From positions 2,529,123-2,593,122 of the forward strand of contig NZ_KI912268.1 in the NCBI RefSeq assembly GCF_000242615.2: 64,000 nt of DNA. Reading direction: 5' to 3'. Shown in pieces: positions 1 to 8,369 of this stretch. A program made the position numbers and the translations under genes. The notes beneath the pieces are model-generated. The model was given only the letters and a program-made list of their open reading frames with translations. It was not told the DNA's origin and did no database searches. The stretch is from Holophaga foetida DSM 6591 (GTDB lineage Bacteria > Acidobacteriota > Holophagae > Holophagales > Holophagaceae). Each line of letters starts with the position of its first letter. The stretch's first letter is position 1.

Positions 1-2192
1 CGGAAAAGCTCCTGCCCACGCTGCGAGGAGAAATCGGTGGGTTTCCGGTTGGCCAGCGGTGCAAGAAAGGTTCTCACCTTCTCTTCCAAATCACCCCGAG
101 ACACAGGCACACAGAAGACCCGCTCGACGCCGCCCCGTCGAATTGCGAAGAGGTGCGATGATCTCTCCCCCAGGGAATAGGCGAGCAGCAACTCGTTCGC
201 AGCCAGGGGCAGCTCCGCTGCGGGAACCGGCCGCGGATAGTTGATGGCAGCGTAGACCGGCTGATCCCTGCGCAGGCGCGCCACGAAAGCATCCAGCTCC
301 CGGGCCAGGTCCGCGCGCTGTTCGCTGTTGCGGGCATAGGCGGAACTTCCCTCCTTTGCGCTCCTGTCCCGTCCGACCTCCAGCGCCGCCATGCGGCTGC
401 GAAGGCGCTCCTCCTCGCGCTTAAGACCCGAAGGCAGGATGGAGCCCATGGCCGCCGTGCGCCCCTTTTCGGCAAGGTTCTCGATCAGGGAGCGGGCCTT
501 GGTGGATTCCGAGAAGAAGAAGGCGGCCGCTGCCAAGGAGTCCCCGTAGGGGCGGAAGGCGGGATCCATGGCCTCACCCTTCAGCGCCCGTTCCGCCAGC
601 ACCGACGAGAGGGCGCGATAGGTTCGGAAGCGACCTCCGGCGGCCCCTGCGGAAAGGAAGCCGTTCCGATCGACCGTGGCAGAACGGATCTCCTCCAGGA
701 TGGTATAGGCCTTGAGCAAGTTTTCGGAGGCCGGGGCGAGTTGTCCAAGGCCAGCCTGTGCCCGGCCCAGCTGCATATGGTACTCCGCCACAGCGGGCTC
801 GCTCGCAAAGGCGCCTGCAGGCTCCGACTCCAGGAGATCCAAAGCCTGCCGGGGCCTTCCCGTGAGGAGATAGAGTTCCGCTAGGCCTGGGTTGCGCAGT
901 TTCACCCCCCGCATCCTCCCCTGGAGAGCCTTCCGTTCCAGGAAGCACGCTTCCGCCTTGGCGAAATCGCCGCTGAAGAGGTAGGCAACTCCGATATTGC
1001 TGAGCGCCCGGGCCACTGAAACGGGATTGCCGAGCTGGCGCTCAGCATCCAGGGCCTGCTGGAGCCAGGGAATGGCCTCATCGAAGCGCTTCATGGCGTG
1101 GTACACCATGGCGATGTTGTTGAGGTTCACGGCGATCTCAGCACGGTAACCCAGCTCGCGGTTCAGCGAGAGTGCCGCCTGGTACTGCGCAATCGCCTGG
1201 TCATGCCTCCCCATGGCATCGTGAACCTGCCCCAGGTTGTTGAACGCGATGGCGATGACGGATTTCTTCTGGAGTTGCTGGCACAAGGCAAGGGCTTGTT
1301 CGTCGCAACCCCGAGCCTTCTCGTACTGCCCCTGGCCAAACTGAAGCACGCCCTGATTGAGAAGGGCATTGGCGCACACCAGCTGGTCTCCCAGTTGCCG
1401 TCCGAGCCGAAGGGCTTCTTCAAAGCTCGTCATGGCCGAACCGATGCGGTGCTGGTCCAGATCGTTCAAGCCCTTCCTGTTCAGTACCGCGGCTAACTCC
1501 TTGAGGCGGTTCTGGCTGCGCAGGCCCGAGAGGGCTTCCTCGTAATGAGCGCCAGCTTTCGGATAGTCCCCAGAACGATTGCTGGCATCCCCCAGGTGGG
1601 CCAGCACCGTGGCAATGCCCGTCTCATTGCGCAGCGAACGGTTGATGGAGAGCGATTCCTCCAGGTCACGGATGGCTTCCGGGTAGCGCCCCAGGGCGGT
1701 CTTGACCGCTCCAAGGTGGGAGAGGGTCAGCGCCACTTCCCCTCGCTGCCCCAGCTTGCGGTAGATGCCAAGGCACTCCTCAAACAGGGGCAGGGCCTGG
1801 GCGTGTTCATCGAAGGTCATGTAGAGCACGGATCCCAGGCTGATCAGATCGATGGCGATGTCCGGTTCACTTCGACGCCTTCGGTTGATCCTGAGGGATG
1901 CCTCGTAGCATCGGCGCGCCTTGAGATCATCGCCGAGCCCCTCGTATGCCCGGGCCATTCCGTTGTAGTTGGAGGACTGGCAATCCAGTTCGTCCGCCTT
2001 GCACAAGGCCATTGAGCGCTCGTAGAGGCGTAGAGCTTCGGCATAGCGTTTCGACTCCATGGCCTTTTCCGCGTTCTCCCAGAGCGTTTCCGCCGGGTCC
2101 CTCCCGGTTCGGGCATTCCCGGGAACGGAAGCTCCCAGCAGAAAGACAGACAATAGGCCTAGAAGAGTCCTTCGAATGGTCTGTACACGCAT
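1..2192 (-). CDS. TPR-repeat CHAT-domain protein (3' end outside window)
   Basis: An open minus-strand frame runs from an ATG at 2192 to the left edge, about 730 codons with no stop. A GAGGTG ribosome-binding site lies just upstream. The N-terminus has a signal-peptide-like stretch (LLGLLSVFLLGASVPG), so the protein is probably exported or lipid-facing. Residues about 35-480 are tandem tetratricopeptide units of the kinesin-light-chain type, with repeated LGxxxxxxGxYxxA patterns. From about residue 640 the sequence (AAELPLAANELLLAYSLGERSSHLFAI) enters the start of a CHAT caspase-like domain, the usual partner of such TPR arrays. The catalytic His/Cys would lie beyond the window edge, so protease activity cannot be judged. 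It is divergent from the receiver-domain gene at 2351. Confidence 0.8.
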   Translation of the reverse strand, partial: MRVQTIRRTLLGLLSVFLLGASVPGNARTGRDPAETLWENAEKAMESKRYAEALRLYERSMALCKADELDCQSSNYNGMARAYEGLGDDLKARRCYEASLRINRRRRSEPDIAIDLISLGSVLYMTFDEHAQALPLFEECLGIYRKLGQRGEVALTLSHLGAVKTALGRYPEAIRDLEESLSINRSLRNETGIATVLAHLGDASNRSGDYPKAGAHYEEALSGLRSQNRLKELAAVLNRKGLNDLDQHRIGSAMTSFEEALRLGRQLGDQLVCANALLNQGVLQFGQGQYEKARGCDEQALALCQQLQKKSVIAIAFNNLGQVHDAMGRHDQAIAQYQAALSLNRELGYRAEIAVNLNNIAMVYHAMKRFDEAIPWLQQALDAERQLGNPVSVARALSNIGVAYLFSGDFAKAEACFLERKALQGRMRGVKLRNPGLAELYLLTGRPRQALDLLESEPAGAFASEPAVAEYHMQLGRAQAGLGQLAPASENLLKAYTILEEIRSATVDRNGFLSAGAAGGRFRTYRALSSVLAERALKGEAMDPAFRPYGDSLAAAAFFFSESTKARSLIENLAEKGRTAAMGSILPSGLKREEERLRSRMAALEVGRDRSAKEGSSAYARNSEQRADLARELDAFVARLRRDQPVYAAINYPRPVPAAELPLAANELLLAYSLGERSSHLFAIRRGGVERVFCVPVSRGDLEEKVRTFLAPLANRKPTDFSSQRGQELF

Positions 2193-2334
2193 GGGTGCAC
2201 CTCGGATGAACGGGTCGATTCGATTTGACAGCCAAGGGCCACCGGGCGAAAGGAGAAGTTCTCTGGATCTTCCGGGAAACGAAGCCCCAGGGTGCAATGC
2301 GCAACACATTGACAGCACCCGACTCACTCTGAGC

Positions 2335-2340
2335 TATCCT
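2335..2340 (+). promoter_or_regulatory. -10-like TATCCT, very close to the start codon
   Basis: GCTATCCT ends only 10 bases before the ATG at 2351; a TTGACA at 2309-2314 is 20 bases further up, longer than ideal spacing. If real, the transcript would have a leader of only a few bases. Confidence 0.3.
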
Positions 2341-2350
2341 TCCAACAGGA

Positions 2351-2722
2351 ATGGAAGATCCCGTGCCCAAGATCCTCGTCATCGATGACAGCCGCTTCAT
2401 GAGAAGAATCCTCCGCCAGTACCTGGAGGAGGCCGGTTTCGAGGTGGAGGACTGGCTGCCCCTTTCCCCCATGGAGATCCCGGATCGTATCACCGCCAGC
2501 ACACCGGATCTGGTGCTGAGCGACTACCAGATGCCCGGCATGAATGGGCTTTCCGTGGCCAAGATGGTGTCCAAGGCGAATCCCAAAATTCCGGTATTGA
2601 TCCTCACAGCCCTGCGGGATCCTGAACTCGAAAGAAACTTCCTGAAGTTTGGCGTCAAGCGGATCCTCAACAAACCCATCACAGCAGAAGCCCTCGTTGA
2701 GGCCATGAAAGAATTCCTCTAG
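2351..2722 (+). CDS. Single-domain response regulator (receiver domain)
   Basis: This 123-residue protein is a lone CheY-type receiver domain. The acidic pair is D12-D13, the phosphoacceptor is D58 in LVLSDYQMPGMNG, the switch threonine is T86, and the invariant lysine is K108 in NKPI. There is no output domain, so it should work by protein-protein contact, as in chemotaxis, stalk/pilus polarity or phosphorelays. No cognate kinase is adjacent; the nearest phosphotransfer protein is the Hpt protein at 6497-6871. It sits alone between a divergent TPR-CHAT gene and the cvfB-like gene. Confidence 0.9.
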   Translation: MEDPVPKILVIDDSRFMRRILRQYLEEAGFEVEDWLPLSPMEIPDRITASTPDLVLSDYQMPGMNGLSVAKMVSKANPKIPVLILTALRDPELERNFLKFGVKRILNKPITAEALVEAMKEFL

Positions 2723-2775
2723 CCTCGCAAGGCCAAGGAAGGGGGCTTCGCTATATCCTAGGGTTTTGGAATCCC

Positions 2776-3624
2776 ATGGCGACCCCCGGCATTGTGAATG
2801 ATCTGACCCTCCTCCGCATCTCCGCGCAGGGGGCCATGTTGGACGGTGGCGAACTGGGTGAGATTCCTCTGCCCTCCGGGCAAGTCCCAGCAGGTACCGA
2901 GCCTGGCCAGCTCTTGAAGGTATTCGTCTATCACGACGCGGCGGACTGCCTGGTCGCCACCACGCGACTCCCGAAGGCCCAGGTGGGCGAGGTGGCCTAC
3001 TTGAAGATCGTAGCGGTGAAGGACGCAGGAGCCTTCCTTGACTGGGGCCTGCCCAAGGATCTGCTGCTGTCCTGGCGCGAGGTCCGACGGGACCAGAAGC
3101 ACCTGATCGTGGAAGGGAAGAAGATCCTGGTCATGCTTATCCAGGATCAGGATGGGCGGGAGGCCGCCTCGGCCCGACTGAACGATTTCCTGACCGACGA
3201 GGCCGACGGCTTCTGGCCCGGTGAGAAGGTCAGCCTCCTGGTGTCCGACCCCACGGATCTGGGCATGCGGGTGGTCGTCAACCATCGCCACTGGGGCCTG
3301 ATCCACAGCAACGAGATCTTCGGAACCCTGCGCCGGGGGGATGCCCGCGAGGGCTACATCAAGGCCCTCCGCCCGGACCACAAGCTGAACATCTCCCTGA
3401 TGCCCCCGGGTCACGCGAAGGCTGATCCCATCGCCCAGGAGATCCTCAAGGCCCTGGAGCGCCGCGGAGGCTTTCTGGCGGTGACCGACAAGAGCGACCC
3501 CAAGGCGATCTACGATCTCTTCGGGGTCAGCAAGAAGGCCTTCAAGCTGGCCCTGGGATCCCTGTACAAAAACAGGCAGATAACGATTGAGAATGAAGGG
3601 ATCCGCTTGTCGAGAAAAGGCTGA
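2776..3624 (+). CDS. cvfB: CvfB/YitL-family S1-like RNA-binding protein
   Basis: The 282-residue product has the CvfB layout. It carries S1/OB-type beta domains, seen as VGEVAYLKIVAVKDAGAFLDWG at about 75-96 and again around 145-215 (GMRVVVNHRHWGLIHSNEIF). A C-terminal winged-helix follows, where GFLAVTDKSDPKAIYDLFGVSKKAFK reads as the family's DNA/RNA-binding helix. In Firmicutes relatives the protein binds RNA and affects virulence-factor expression; its role here is unknown. Length matches the family (about 280-300). A TATCCT -10-like box lies at 2754-2759, so the leader is short. It stands alone. Confidence 0.85.
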   Translation: MATPGIVNDLTLLRISAQGAMLDGGELGEIPLPSGQVPAGTEPGQLLKVFVYHDAADCLVATTRLPKAQVGEVAYLKIVAVKDAGAFLDWGLPKDLLLSWREVRRDQKHLIVEGKKILVMLIQDQDGREAASARLNDFLTDEADGFWPGEKVSLLVSDPTDLGMRVVVNHRHWGLIHSNEIFGTLRRGDAREGYIKALRPDHKLNISLMPPGHAKADPIAQEILKALERRGGFLAVTDKSDPKAIYDLFGVSKKAFKLALGSLYKNRQITIENEGIRLSRKG

Positions 3625-3656
3625 AGAATGCCTCTCCGAGGGAGTACGATGGAAGC

Positions 3657-3848
3657 ATGTCGAACCCCAAATCCCCCCTTGTCCCCAACCTTCTGAAAAC
3701 CTTGAGCGAGCACAAGCCTGGCGAAGCCGAGAACCGCCAGCCTGGAGCCCGCATGGAGACCAAGGCGCCCATGCCCAAGGTGAAGGCCAGCACCAAGCCT
3801 GTCCGGAGCACCCTGAGCCACGCCCGCTCCACCAACCGCGGGAAGTGA
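3657..3848 (+). CDS. Small basic hypothetical protein
   Basis: A 63-residue frame begins 32 bases after the cvfB-like gene and is followed 30 bases later by a strong hairpin. It is rich in Lys, Pro, Ser and Arg, with no hydrophobic segment, and looks disordered. The codon pattern (GC-rich third positions) matches real genes nearby. I do not recognise a family. The position just after cvfB and before a terminator-like hairpin supports a real small gene, but no homology is visible to me. Confidence 0.5.
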   Translation: MSNPKSPLVPNLLKTLSEHKPGEAENRQPGARMETKAPMPKVKASTKPVRSTLSHARSTNRGK

Positions 3849-3877
3849 GCCAGCGGAAACACCTGATGCCCTGAGTG

Positions 3878-3909
3878 TTCACGGCCCTGGCCCCCGCCAG
3901 GGCCGTGAA
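3878..3909. terminator. Perfect 14-bp hairpin
   Basis: TTCACGGCCCTGGC at 3878-3891 pairs perfectly with 3896-3909 around a CCCC loop. No T-run follows, so it may be a Rho-assisted or 3'-end stabilising structure for the cvfB transcript. Confidence 0.55.
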
Positions 3910-4090
3910 TCGTTCGGCCCGGTTAAAGCAGTACCACCATAAACTCGCCGCAGCCGGACTCCGTGCCATTTCAAGCCCGGTTAAATGGTGATTCGGGATT
4001 TTAATCCTGATATTTCATTGCCTGTTCTTCCCCTTTGGAAGATGCTGGGGGTCCAAACCCAATCAGTCTCTTGATTCATGGAGGTATACC

Positions 4091-5659
4091 GTGAGTGAGA
4101 AGAAGACCGGCCTGACCCGCAGAGGATTCCTGGGGACCAGCGGCGCAGCAATCCTCGGCGGCGCAGTCCTGTCCCAAGGCGTGCTGAACGCCGCCCCTGG
4201 GAAGGCCACCGACCAGGATGCCTTGCCGCGCAAGTGGGACGAAACCTTTGACGTGGTGGTGGTAGGCAGCGGATTCGCCGCCCTGGCTGCCGCCATCGAA
4301 GCCAAGAAGGCCGGATCCTCCGTGGCCGTCCTGGAAAAGATGAAAACCGCCGGTGGCAATTCCATTATCAACGGCGGAATCTTCGCCGTGGCCGGTTCTC
4401 CCCTTCAGGCCAAGATGGGCATCAAAGACTCCCCCGAGCTCATGGCCCAGGACATGATCAAGGCGGGCCTGGGACTCAACCACCCTGACCTCGTGAAGCT
4501 GATCTGCGAAAAGTCGGTGGAAGCCTTCGACTGGACCGTGAACGAGCTGGGCATGAAGTTCCAGGAGGGTGAGATGGTGCAGGAGGGCGGGCACACCGTC
4601 CAGCGCAGCATCAAGCTGCCCAATTCCAGCGGGGCGGGTCTTGTGCTCCCGGAGTTGGCGAAGCTCAAGAGCCTGGGCGTCGAGCCCCGCACCCAGACTC
4701 TCGTCACCAAGATCTATCGGGACAAGGATGGCCGCGTGAAGGGCGTCCAGGTCCGCGAAGGCTACGCCTTCCCCAAGGCCGACAGCGGCAAGGTCAAGAA
4801 CATCAAGGCCCGCAGGGCCGTGGTGCTGGCCCACGGCGGATTCAGCCAGGACGTGGCCTATCGCATGATCCAGGATCCCAAGCTGACCGCCAAGTTCGAA
4901 TCCACCAACCAGCCCGGCGCCACCTCCGAGATGTGGCGCGAGGCCTCACGGATCGGGTGCAACCTGATCCAGGGCGACTGGATCCAGGTGGGCCCCTGGG
5001 CGAGCCCAGACGAGAAAGGCTTCGGTCTGGCCCCCCACTTCGCCCAGGAGGCCGCTGCCATGTATGGCCTCTGGCTCAACGCCAAGACAGGCAAGCGCTT
5101 CGTCGATGAGCTGGCCAACCGGAAGGTCCGTGCGGACGCCATCATGATGCTCATGAACAAGGGCGAGAATTGCATCGCCTTTGCCGATTCCTACGGTGTA
5201 TCCCGCCTGACCAAGGGCATCATGGACAAGCTCATCCAGCGTGGCGTGGTCAAGAAATATGACACCCTGGAAGACGTCGCCTCCGCCTATAGCATGCCCC
5301 TGGATGCATTCAAGGAGACCATCGCCAAGTACAACAAGAACATCCGTGAGGGTGTTCGGGATGACGTCAAGAACAGCGTGACCCTCCCCAAGGAGGTCAA
5401 GCCCGTCGAGACCGCCCCCTATTACGTATCCCGCCTGCTTCCCAAGGTCCACCATTGCATGGGCGGCATCTATACCAATACCGCTGCCCAGGCCATGGAC
5501 GTCAGCACCGACAAGCCGATCCCCAGCCTCTATGCAGCTGGGGAGTCCACCGGCGGCGTCCACGGCGCTGTCCGCCTCGGCAGCTGCGCCATCACGGACT
5601 GCATCGTGATGGGCCGGGTTGCCGGTCAGAACGCCGCAAAGGAGAAGCCCTGGGGCTGA
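4091..5659 (+). CDS. Tat-exported flavocytochrome c-type reductase flavoprotein (fumarate/urocanate reductase-like)
   Basis: This 522-residue protein starts at GTG 4091, six bases after GGAGG. A twin-arginine signal (TRRGFLGTSGAAILGGA, residues 9-25) indicates folded export to the periplasm. Next comes an FAD-binding Rossmann motif (VVVVGSGFAALAAAIEAKKAG), then the flavocytochrome-c reductase fold. Catalytic-site counterparts of fumarate reductase are visible: an Arg in ELANRKVRADA, His454-His455 in VHHCMGG, and Arg495 in GGVHGAVRLGS. It lacks the fused heme domain of FccA; the heme protein is encoded separately next door. It probably reduces a C=C bond (fumarate, urocanate or similar) with electrons from the hexaheme cytochrome; the substrate cannot be read from sequence. 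Confidence 0.88.
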   Translation: MSEKKTGLTRRGFLGTSGAAILGGAVLSQGVLNAAPGKATDQDALPRKWDETFDVVVVGSGFAALAAAIEAKKAGSSVAVLEKMKTAGGNSIINGGIFAVAGSPLQAKMGIKDSPELMAQDMIKAGLGLNHPDLVKLICEKSVEAFDWTVNELGMKFQEGEMVQEGGHTVQRSIKLPNSSGAGLVLPELAKLKSLGVEPRTQTLVTKIYRDKDGRVKGVQVREGYAFPKADSGKVKNIKARRAVVLAHGGFSQDVAYRMIQDPKLTAKFESTNQPGATSEMWREASRIGCNLIQGDWIQVGPWASPDEKGFGLAPHFAQEAAAMYGLWLNAKTGKRFVDELANRKVRADAIMMLMNKGENCIAFADSYGVSRLTKGIMDKLIQRGVVKKYDTLEDVASAYSMPLDAFKETIAKYNKNIREGVRDDVKNSVTLPKEVKPVETAPYYVSRLLPKVHHCMGGIYTNTAAQAMDVSTDKPIPSLYAAGESTGGVHGAVRLGSCAITDCIVMGRVAGQNAAKEKPWG

Positions 5660-5679
5660 TGCCTCCACGTGACACAGAT

Positions 5680-5707
5680 CGGGAGGGTCCCCAGGGCCAC
5701 CCTCCCG
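5680..5707 (+). terminator. Intercistronic hairpin between flavoprotein and cytochrome genes
   Basis: A 9-bp stem (5680-5688 with 5699-5707, GGGAGGGT paired to ACCCTCCC) lies in the 89-base gap. There is no T-run, so it may be an RNA-processing or partial attenuation site that sets the ratio of the two products. Confidence 0.4.
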
Positions 5708-5748
5708 GTCCCTCCCCAGGGTGAAGCCAGATCACGAAGGGTCATCTG

Positions 5749-6249
5749 ATGAAGTTCCCAAGCATCGCCAACAAGCTCGTATCCCTGGCCTGCGCACTGA
5801 TGGTCGGCGCCTGTCTGTTGGCCGCGCCCAAGCGACTGGCCACTGCCAAGCCGGGCCAGTGCAAAGCCTGCCACAGCGACAAGCCAGTCCTTCCCAAGGA
5901 CCATACGGATACCAAGGGCCTGAGCCTAGCCGACTGCCAGGGCTGTCACGAGAAGGGGTCCAAGACCTCCCTGGTGGGTAAGCTGCCCCTCATGCACGCC
6001 CACCAGATGAAGGGAGTCACCTGCACCCAGTGTCACGGTAAGGGCAAGCCAGAGGCCGTCGACAAAGCCAAGTGCGTCTCCTGCCACGAACAGAAAGCCC
6101 TGACGGAAAAGACCTCCAAACTGAAGCCCCAGAACCCTCACGAAAGCCCCCACGGCTACCAGGAGGACTGCAACCTCTGCCACCATCAACACACGAAGAG
6201 CGAAAACTTCTGCGCGACCTGCCACGCCTTCGACTTCTCAACACCATGA
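5749..6249 (+). CDS. Periplasmic hexaheme c-type cytochrome
   Basis: The 166-residue product has a Sec signal peptide (residues 1 to about 33) and six CXXCH heme-binding motifs, starting at Cys38, 63, 92, 109, 141 and 155. Extra His residues (H42-region, H84, H86, H131, H135, H146, H148) can serve as sixth ligands. The layout resembles the tetraheme/cytochrome c3-like electron-transfer domain fused to FccA, but with six motifs rather than four. Position directly after the flavoprotein, with AAGGG as ribosome site, marks it as the electron donor of the reductase. A tatA gene follows 23 bases later. Confidence 0.88.
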   Translation: MKFPSIANKLVSLACALMVGACLLAAPKRLATAKPGQCKACHSDKPVLPKDHTDTKGLSLADCQGCHEKGSKTSLVGKLPLMHAHQMKGVTCTQCHGKGKPEAVDKAKCVSCHEQKALTEKTSKLKPQNPHESPHGYQEDCNLCHHQHTKSENFCATCHAFDFSTP

Positions 6250-6272
6250 ACCAACAATAAAGGAGGTGCCCC

Positions 6273-6431
6273 ATGGGGAACCTTGGCATGACTGAATTGC
6301 TCCTGATCGGCGCTGCTCTGCTCCTGTTCTTCGGCCCGTCGAAGCTCCCCGAACTCGGGAAGTCCCTGGGCAAGGGCATCCAGGAGTTCAAGAAGGCCAG
6401 CAAGGAGTTGACAAGCGCCGTCAAGGAATAA
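6273..6431 (+). CDS. tatA: Twin-arginine translocase subunit TatA/E
   Basis: This 52-residue protein begins at ATG 6273, behind a strong AAAGGAGGTG site. It has the TatA plan: a short N-terminus, one membrane helix ([14 protein letters not shown]), the hinge [17 protein letters not shown] with its conserved FG-x-x-KLPELG core, and a short charged amphipathic helix. It is short for TatA and lacks the acidic tail, closer to TatE. It is the third gene of the reductase operon, so the pore subunit is co-expressed with its Tat-exported cargo. No tatB or tatC is in the window. Confidence 0.9.
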   Translation: MGNLGMTELLLIGAALLLFFGPSKLPELGKSLGKGIQEFKKASKELTSAVKE

Positions 6432-6433
6432 GT

Positions 6434-6478
6434 ATCAGGGTCCGCGCCTCTTCAGCCACGGACCCTGATTTCTCTTTT
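6434..6478 (+). terminator. Rho-independent terminator after tatA
   Basis: ATCAGGGTCCG (6434-6444) pairs perfectly with CGGACCCTGAT (6459-6469), followed by TTCTCTTTT. It ends the reductase-cytochrome-tatA operon and may also serve the convergent Hpt gene. Confidence 0.8.
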
Positions 6479-6496
6479 GCCTGTTCCGGGGTGCCC

Positions 6497-6871
6497 CTAC
6501 CCTTCCCTGGACTTCCGGAAGTCATCCATCGCCTGGATGGCTTCCGCGTACTCTGTATGGATCCGCTTCAGCATCCCCTGGAAATCGGTGTTTGATTCAC
6601 CCTTCCGCCCAGCCGCCTCCACGGCCGCGGCAGCAACCCTGAGCCTCATGGCTCCCATGGTGCTGGCCGCTCCCTTGATCGCATGGGCGACATCCGCCAG
6701 CTCGGCAATATCGCCATTCGCCACCAGCGGGCCCATGGACTCGATGCGCCCAGGGGTATCCTCCTGGAAGAGTTGGAACATCTCCAGGAAGAGGCCGAGA
6801 CCACCGTCATCCAGGGCCAGAAGCTGATCCAGGGTATTGGAGTCCAGAACGGGGGGATCGGGCTGGGTCAT
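6497..6871 (-). CDS. Hpt-domain phosphotransfer protein
   Basis: This 124-residue helical protein carries the histidine-phosphotransfer signature AHAIKGAAS with phospho-acceptor His63. The surrounding pattern (LFQEDTPGRIESM before, GAMRLRVAAAAVEAAG after) is that of a four-helix Hpt bundle. It would shuttle phosphate between a hybrid kinase and a receiver. It is the downstream partner of the DUF4388-TPR gene (15 bases apart, same strand), with GGAG before its start. The lone receiver at 2351 is a possible but unproven partner. Confidence 0.85.
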   Translation of the reverse strand: MTQPDPPVLDSNTLDQLLALDDGGLGLFLEMFQLFQEDTPGRIESMGPLVANGDIAELADVAHAIKGAASTMGAMRLRVAAAAVEAAGRKGESNTDFQGMLKRIHTEYAEAIQAMDDFRKSREG

Positions 6872-6886
6872 GGATTGCTCCGAGGG

Positions 6887-8257
6887 TTAGGACCGTTTTT
6901 CGGGCCGGGCGAGGATCGCCTTGAAGCGGCCCAGGATCGAGCTTGTGCCGGGATCGGTCTCGGCGATGCCGAGGTCCAGTTCAGTGGGAACCGGAGTGGA
7001 GGGGTCCAGCTCCAAGGCCTTCCGGAAGCATGCCTGGGCATTGGCCCTGAAGCCCTTCCGGTGATAGAGATCCCCCATCAGCGCCCAGGGCTCCGCAGCA
7101 GCGGGGCGAAGGCGGGAGGCATGCTGGAAGGCCTCGATGGCTCGGGTGGACCAGGCGGGATTGGCGAGACGCAGTTTGCCAAGGGTCAGCCAGGGGTCAA
7201 ACGCCAGGTCGGATTCCGGATCCAGCTGGAGAGATTGCTCCAAGGACTTCAGGGCTTCGGCATAGCGCTCTTGAACCAGAAGGTTTCGGGCAAAGAGAAA
7301 AAGCTTCCGAGCCCTCAGGGCAGGCGCCTCCCCCTCCTCAGAAGGCTGATCCAGTTCGATATGGCGGGGTTCGGGATCCTGATCGGCCCGTTCCAGCTCC
7401 GGAAGGTATCCGTGGTCCAGATCCAGCTGGAGCTCCGGAAAGGGAGTCGGCGTCGGAGGCATCAGGAGGGGCAGGGGTGTCGAAGGGGTAGGGGTCGCCT
7501 CCGGAGCAGGTTCCGGCAGCGACTGGCGTTTCACCACCTTGGGCATTTCACCCTTGACCAGGGAGAGGGCCCCCAGGGCCCAGAGAGAAACCAGAAGACG
7601 AGCCGCATCGCTCTCATCGAGCCCGCCCAGACTCTGGAACATGGGGTAGTTGATGGGTTCCTGCCCGAGAAAAGAAAGGGCATAGGCCATCTTCGGGGTC
7701 AGGGGAAGATCACCAAGACCGGAAAGCAGGTCCGGGGGAGCCTGCCAGCACCATGACCTCTCGGCAGAGAGGAGGTCGTCGATATCTCCAAGGTGATGAG
7801 CCTCCTGGAAGGTGGCCCAGATGAACTGGCGATGATTGAGCCGGAACTTCAGATCCTGGCTCAGTTCCTGCCCCACGGACTTCTCAATCCAGCTGGAGCG
7901 GATGATGGGGTGCTCCAGGGCATGCACCATCACCTGCTCCTGCAGTGCCTGGAGATGAAAGTCTCGCTCCTGAGCGGACATCAGCCCCCACAACACCACC
8001 TTCTCCCCCAGGCGCCCCTGCTCCTCGTTGGCCAGGAGCTCACTCAAGGCCGGAAAGTCGAGCACCCCCTGACGCAGCAGATAGTTCCCCAGTTGCTCGC
8101 CGGCGGCATCACTGTGGAGATGGACCAATTCACCACCGACCCAGAAGAGGTGTCGATTGCCATCATTCTGCTCCAGGACAAGCTCGCCCTCCGCGCCCTG
8201 TTGGCGCAGGGAACCCATCAGAATGGGGAGAATCTGCGAAGCATCCGGATCTGTCAT
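6887..8257 (-). CDS. DUF4388 (PATAN-like) and TPR protein
   Basis: The 456-residue product starts best at ATG 8257 (a GTG three codons upstream is possible). Residues 1-100 match the DUF4388 pattern (GSLRQQGAEGELVLEQNDGNRHLFWVGGELVH), a domain common in delta-proteobacterial and acidobacterial signalling proteins. A middle alpha-helical region and a Pro/Thr-rich linker (about 250-300) lead to C-terminal TPR units (YAEALKSLEQSLQLDPES and GFRANAQACFRKALELDPS). It forms a two-gene unit with the Hpt protein. Its role is probably signal transduction or gliding/pilus regulation; no enzyme motif is present. Confidence 0.75.
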   Translation of the reverse strand: MTDPDASQILPILMGSLRQQGAEGELVLEQNDGNRHLFWVGGELVHLHSDAAGEQLGNYLLRQGVLDFPALSELLANEEQGRLGEKVVLWGLMSAQERDFHLQALQEQVMVHALEHPIIRSSWIEKSVGQELSQDLKFRLNHRQFIWATFQEAHHLGDIDDLLSAERSWCWQAPPDLLSGLGDLPLTPKMAYALSFLGQEPINYPMFQSLGGLDESDAARLLVSLWALGALSLVKGEMPKVVKRQSLPEPAPEATPTPSTPLPLLMPPTPTPFPELQLDLDHGYLPELERADQDPEPRHIELDQPSEEGEAPALRARKLFLFARNLLVQERYAEALKSLEQSLQLDPESDLAFDPWLTLGKLRLANPAWSTRAIEAFQHASRLRPAAAEPWALMGDLYHRKGFRANAQACFRKALELDPSTPVPTELDLGIAETDPGTSSILGRFKAILARPEKRS

Positions 8258-8369
8258 ATTTCCCACGATATTAAGTATTCGACGGATCTGGACCCGTCCT
8301 TAATCCAGGTTACTCGAAAGCAGGTCCCCGCATTACAGGTATGCTTCGATTCTGGGAGTGCGAACAGAC

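Noticed and set aside
2758..3969. 403-codon minus-strand frame opposite the cvfB-like gene
   Set aside because: It mirrors the real plus-strand gene, has no family pattern, and reflects the GC-rich third codon positions; the same holds for long reverse frames at 4076-4834, 9852-10868, 12628-13860, 32912-34192 and 35876-36832.
5664..5676. Third CACGTG-containing parS candidate
   Set aside because: The flanks (CTCCACGTGACA) are not palindromic; likewise 9263, 26030, 34990 and 43858.
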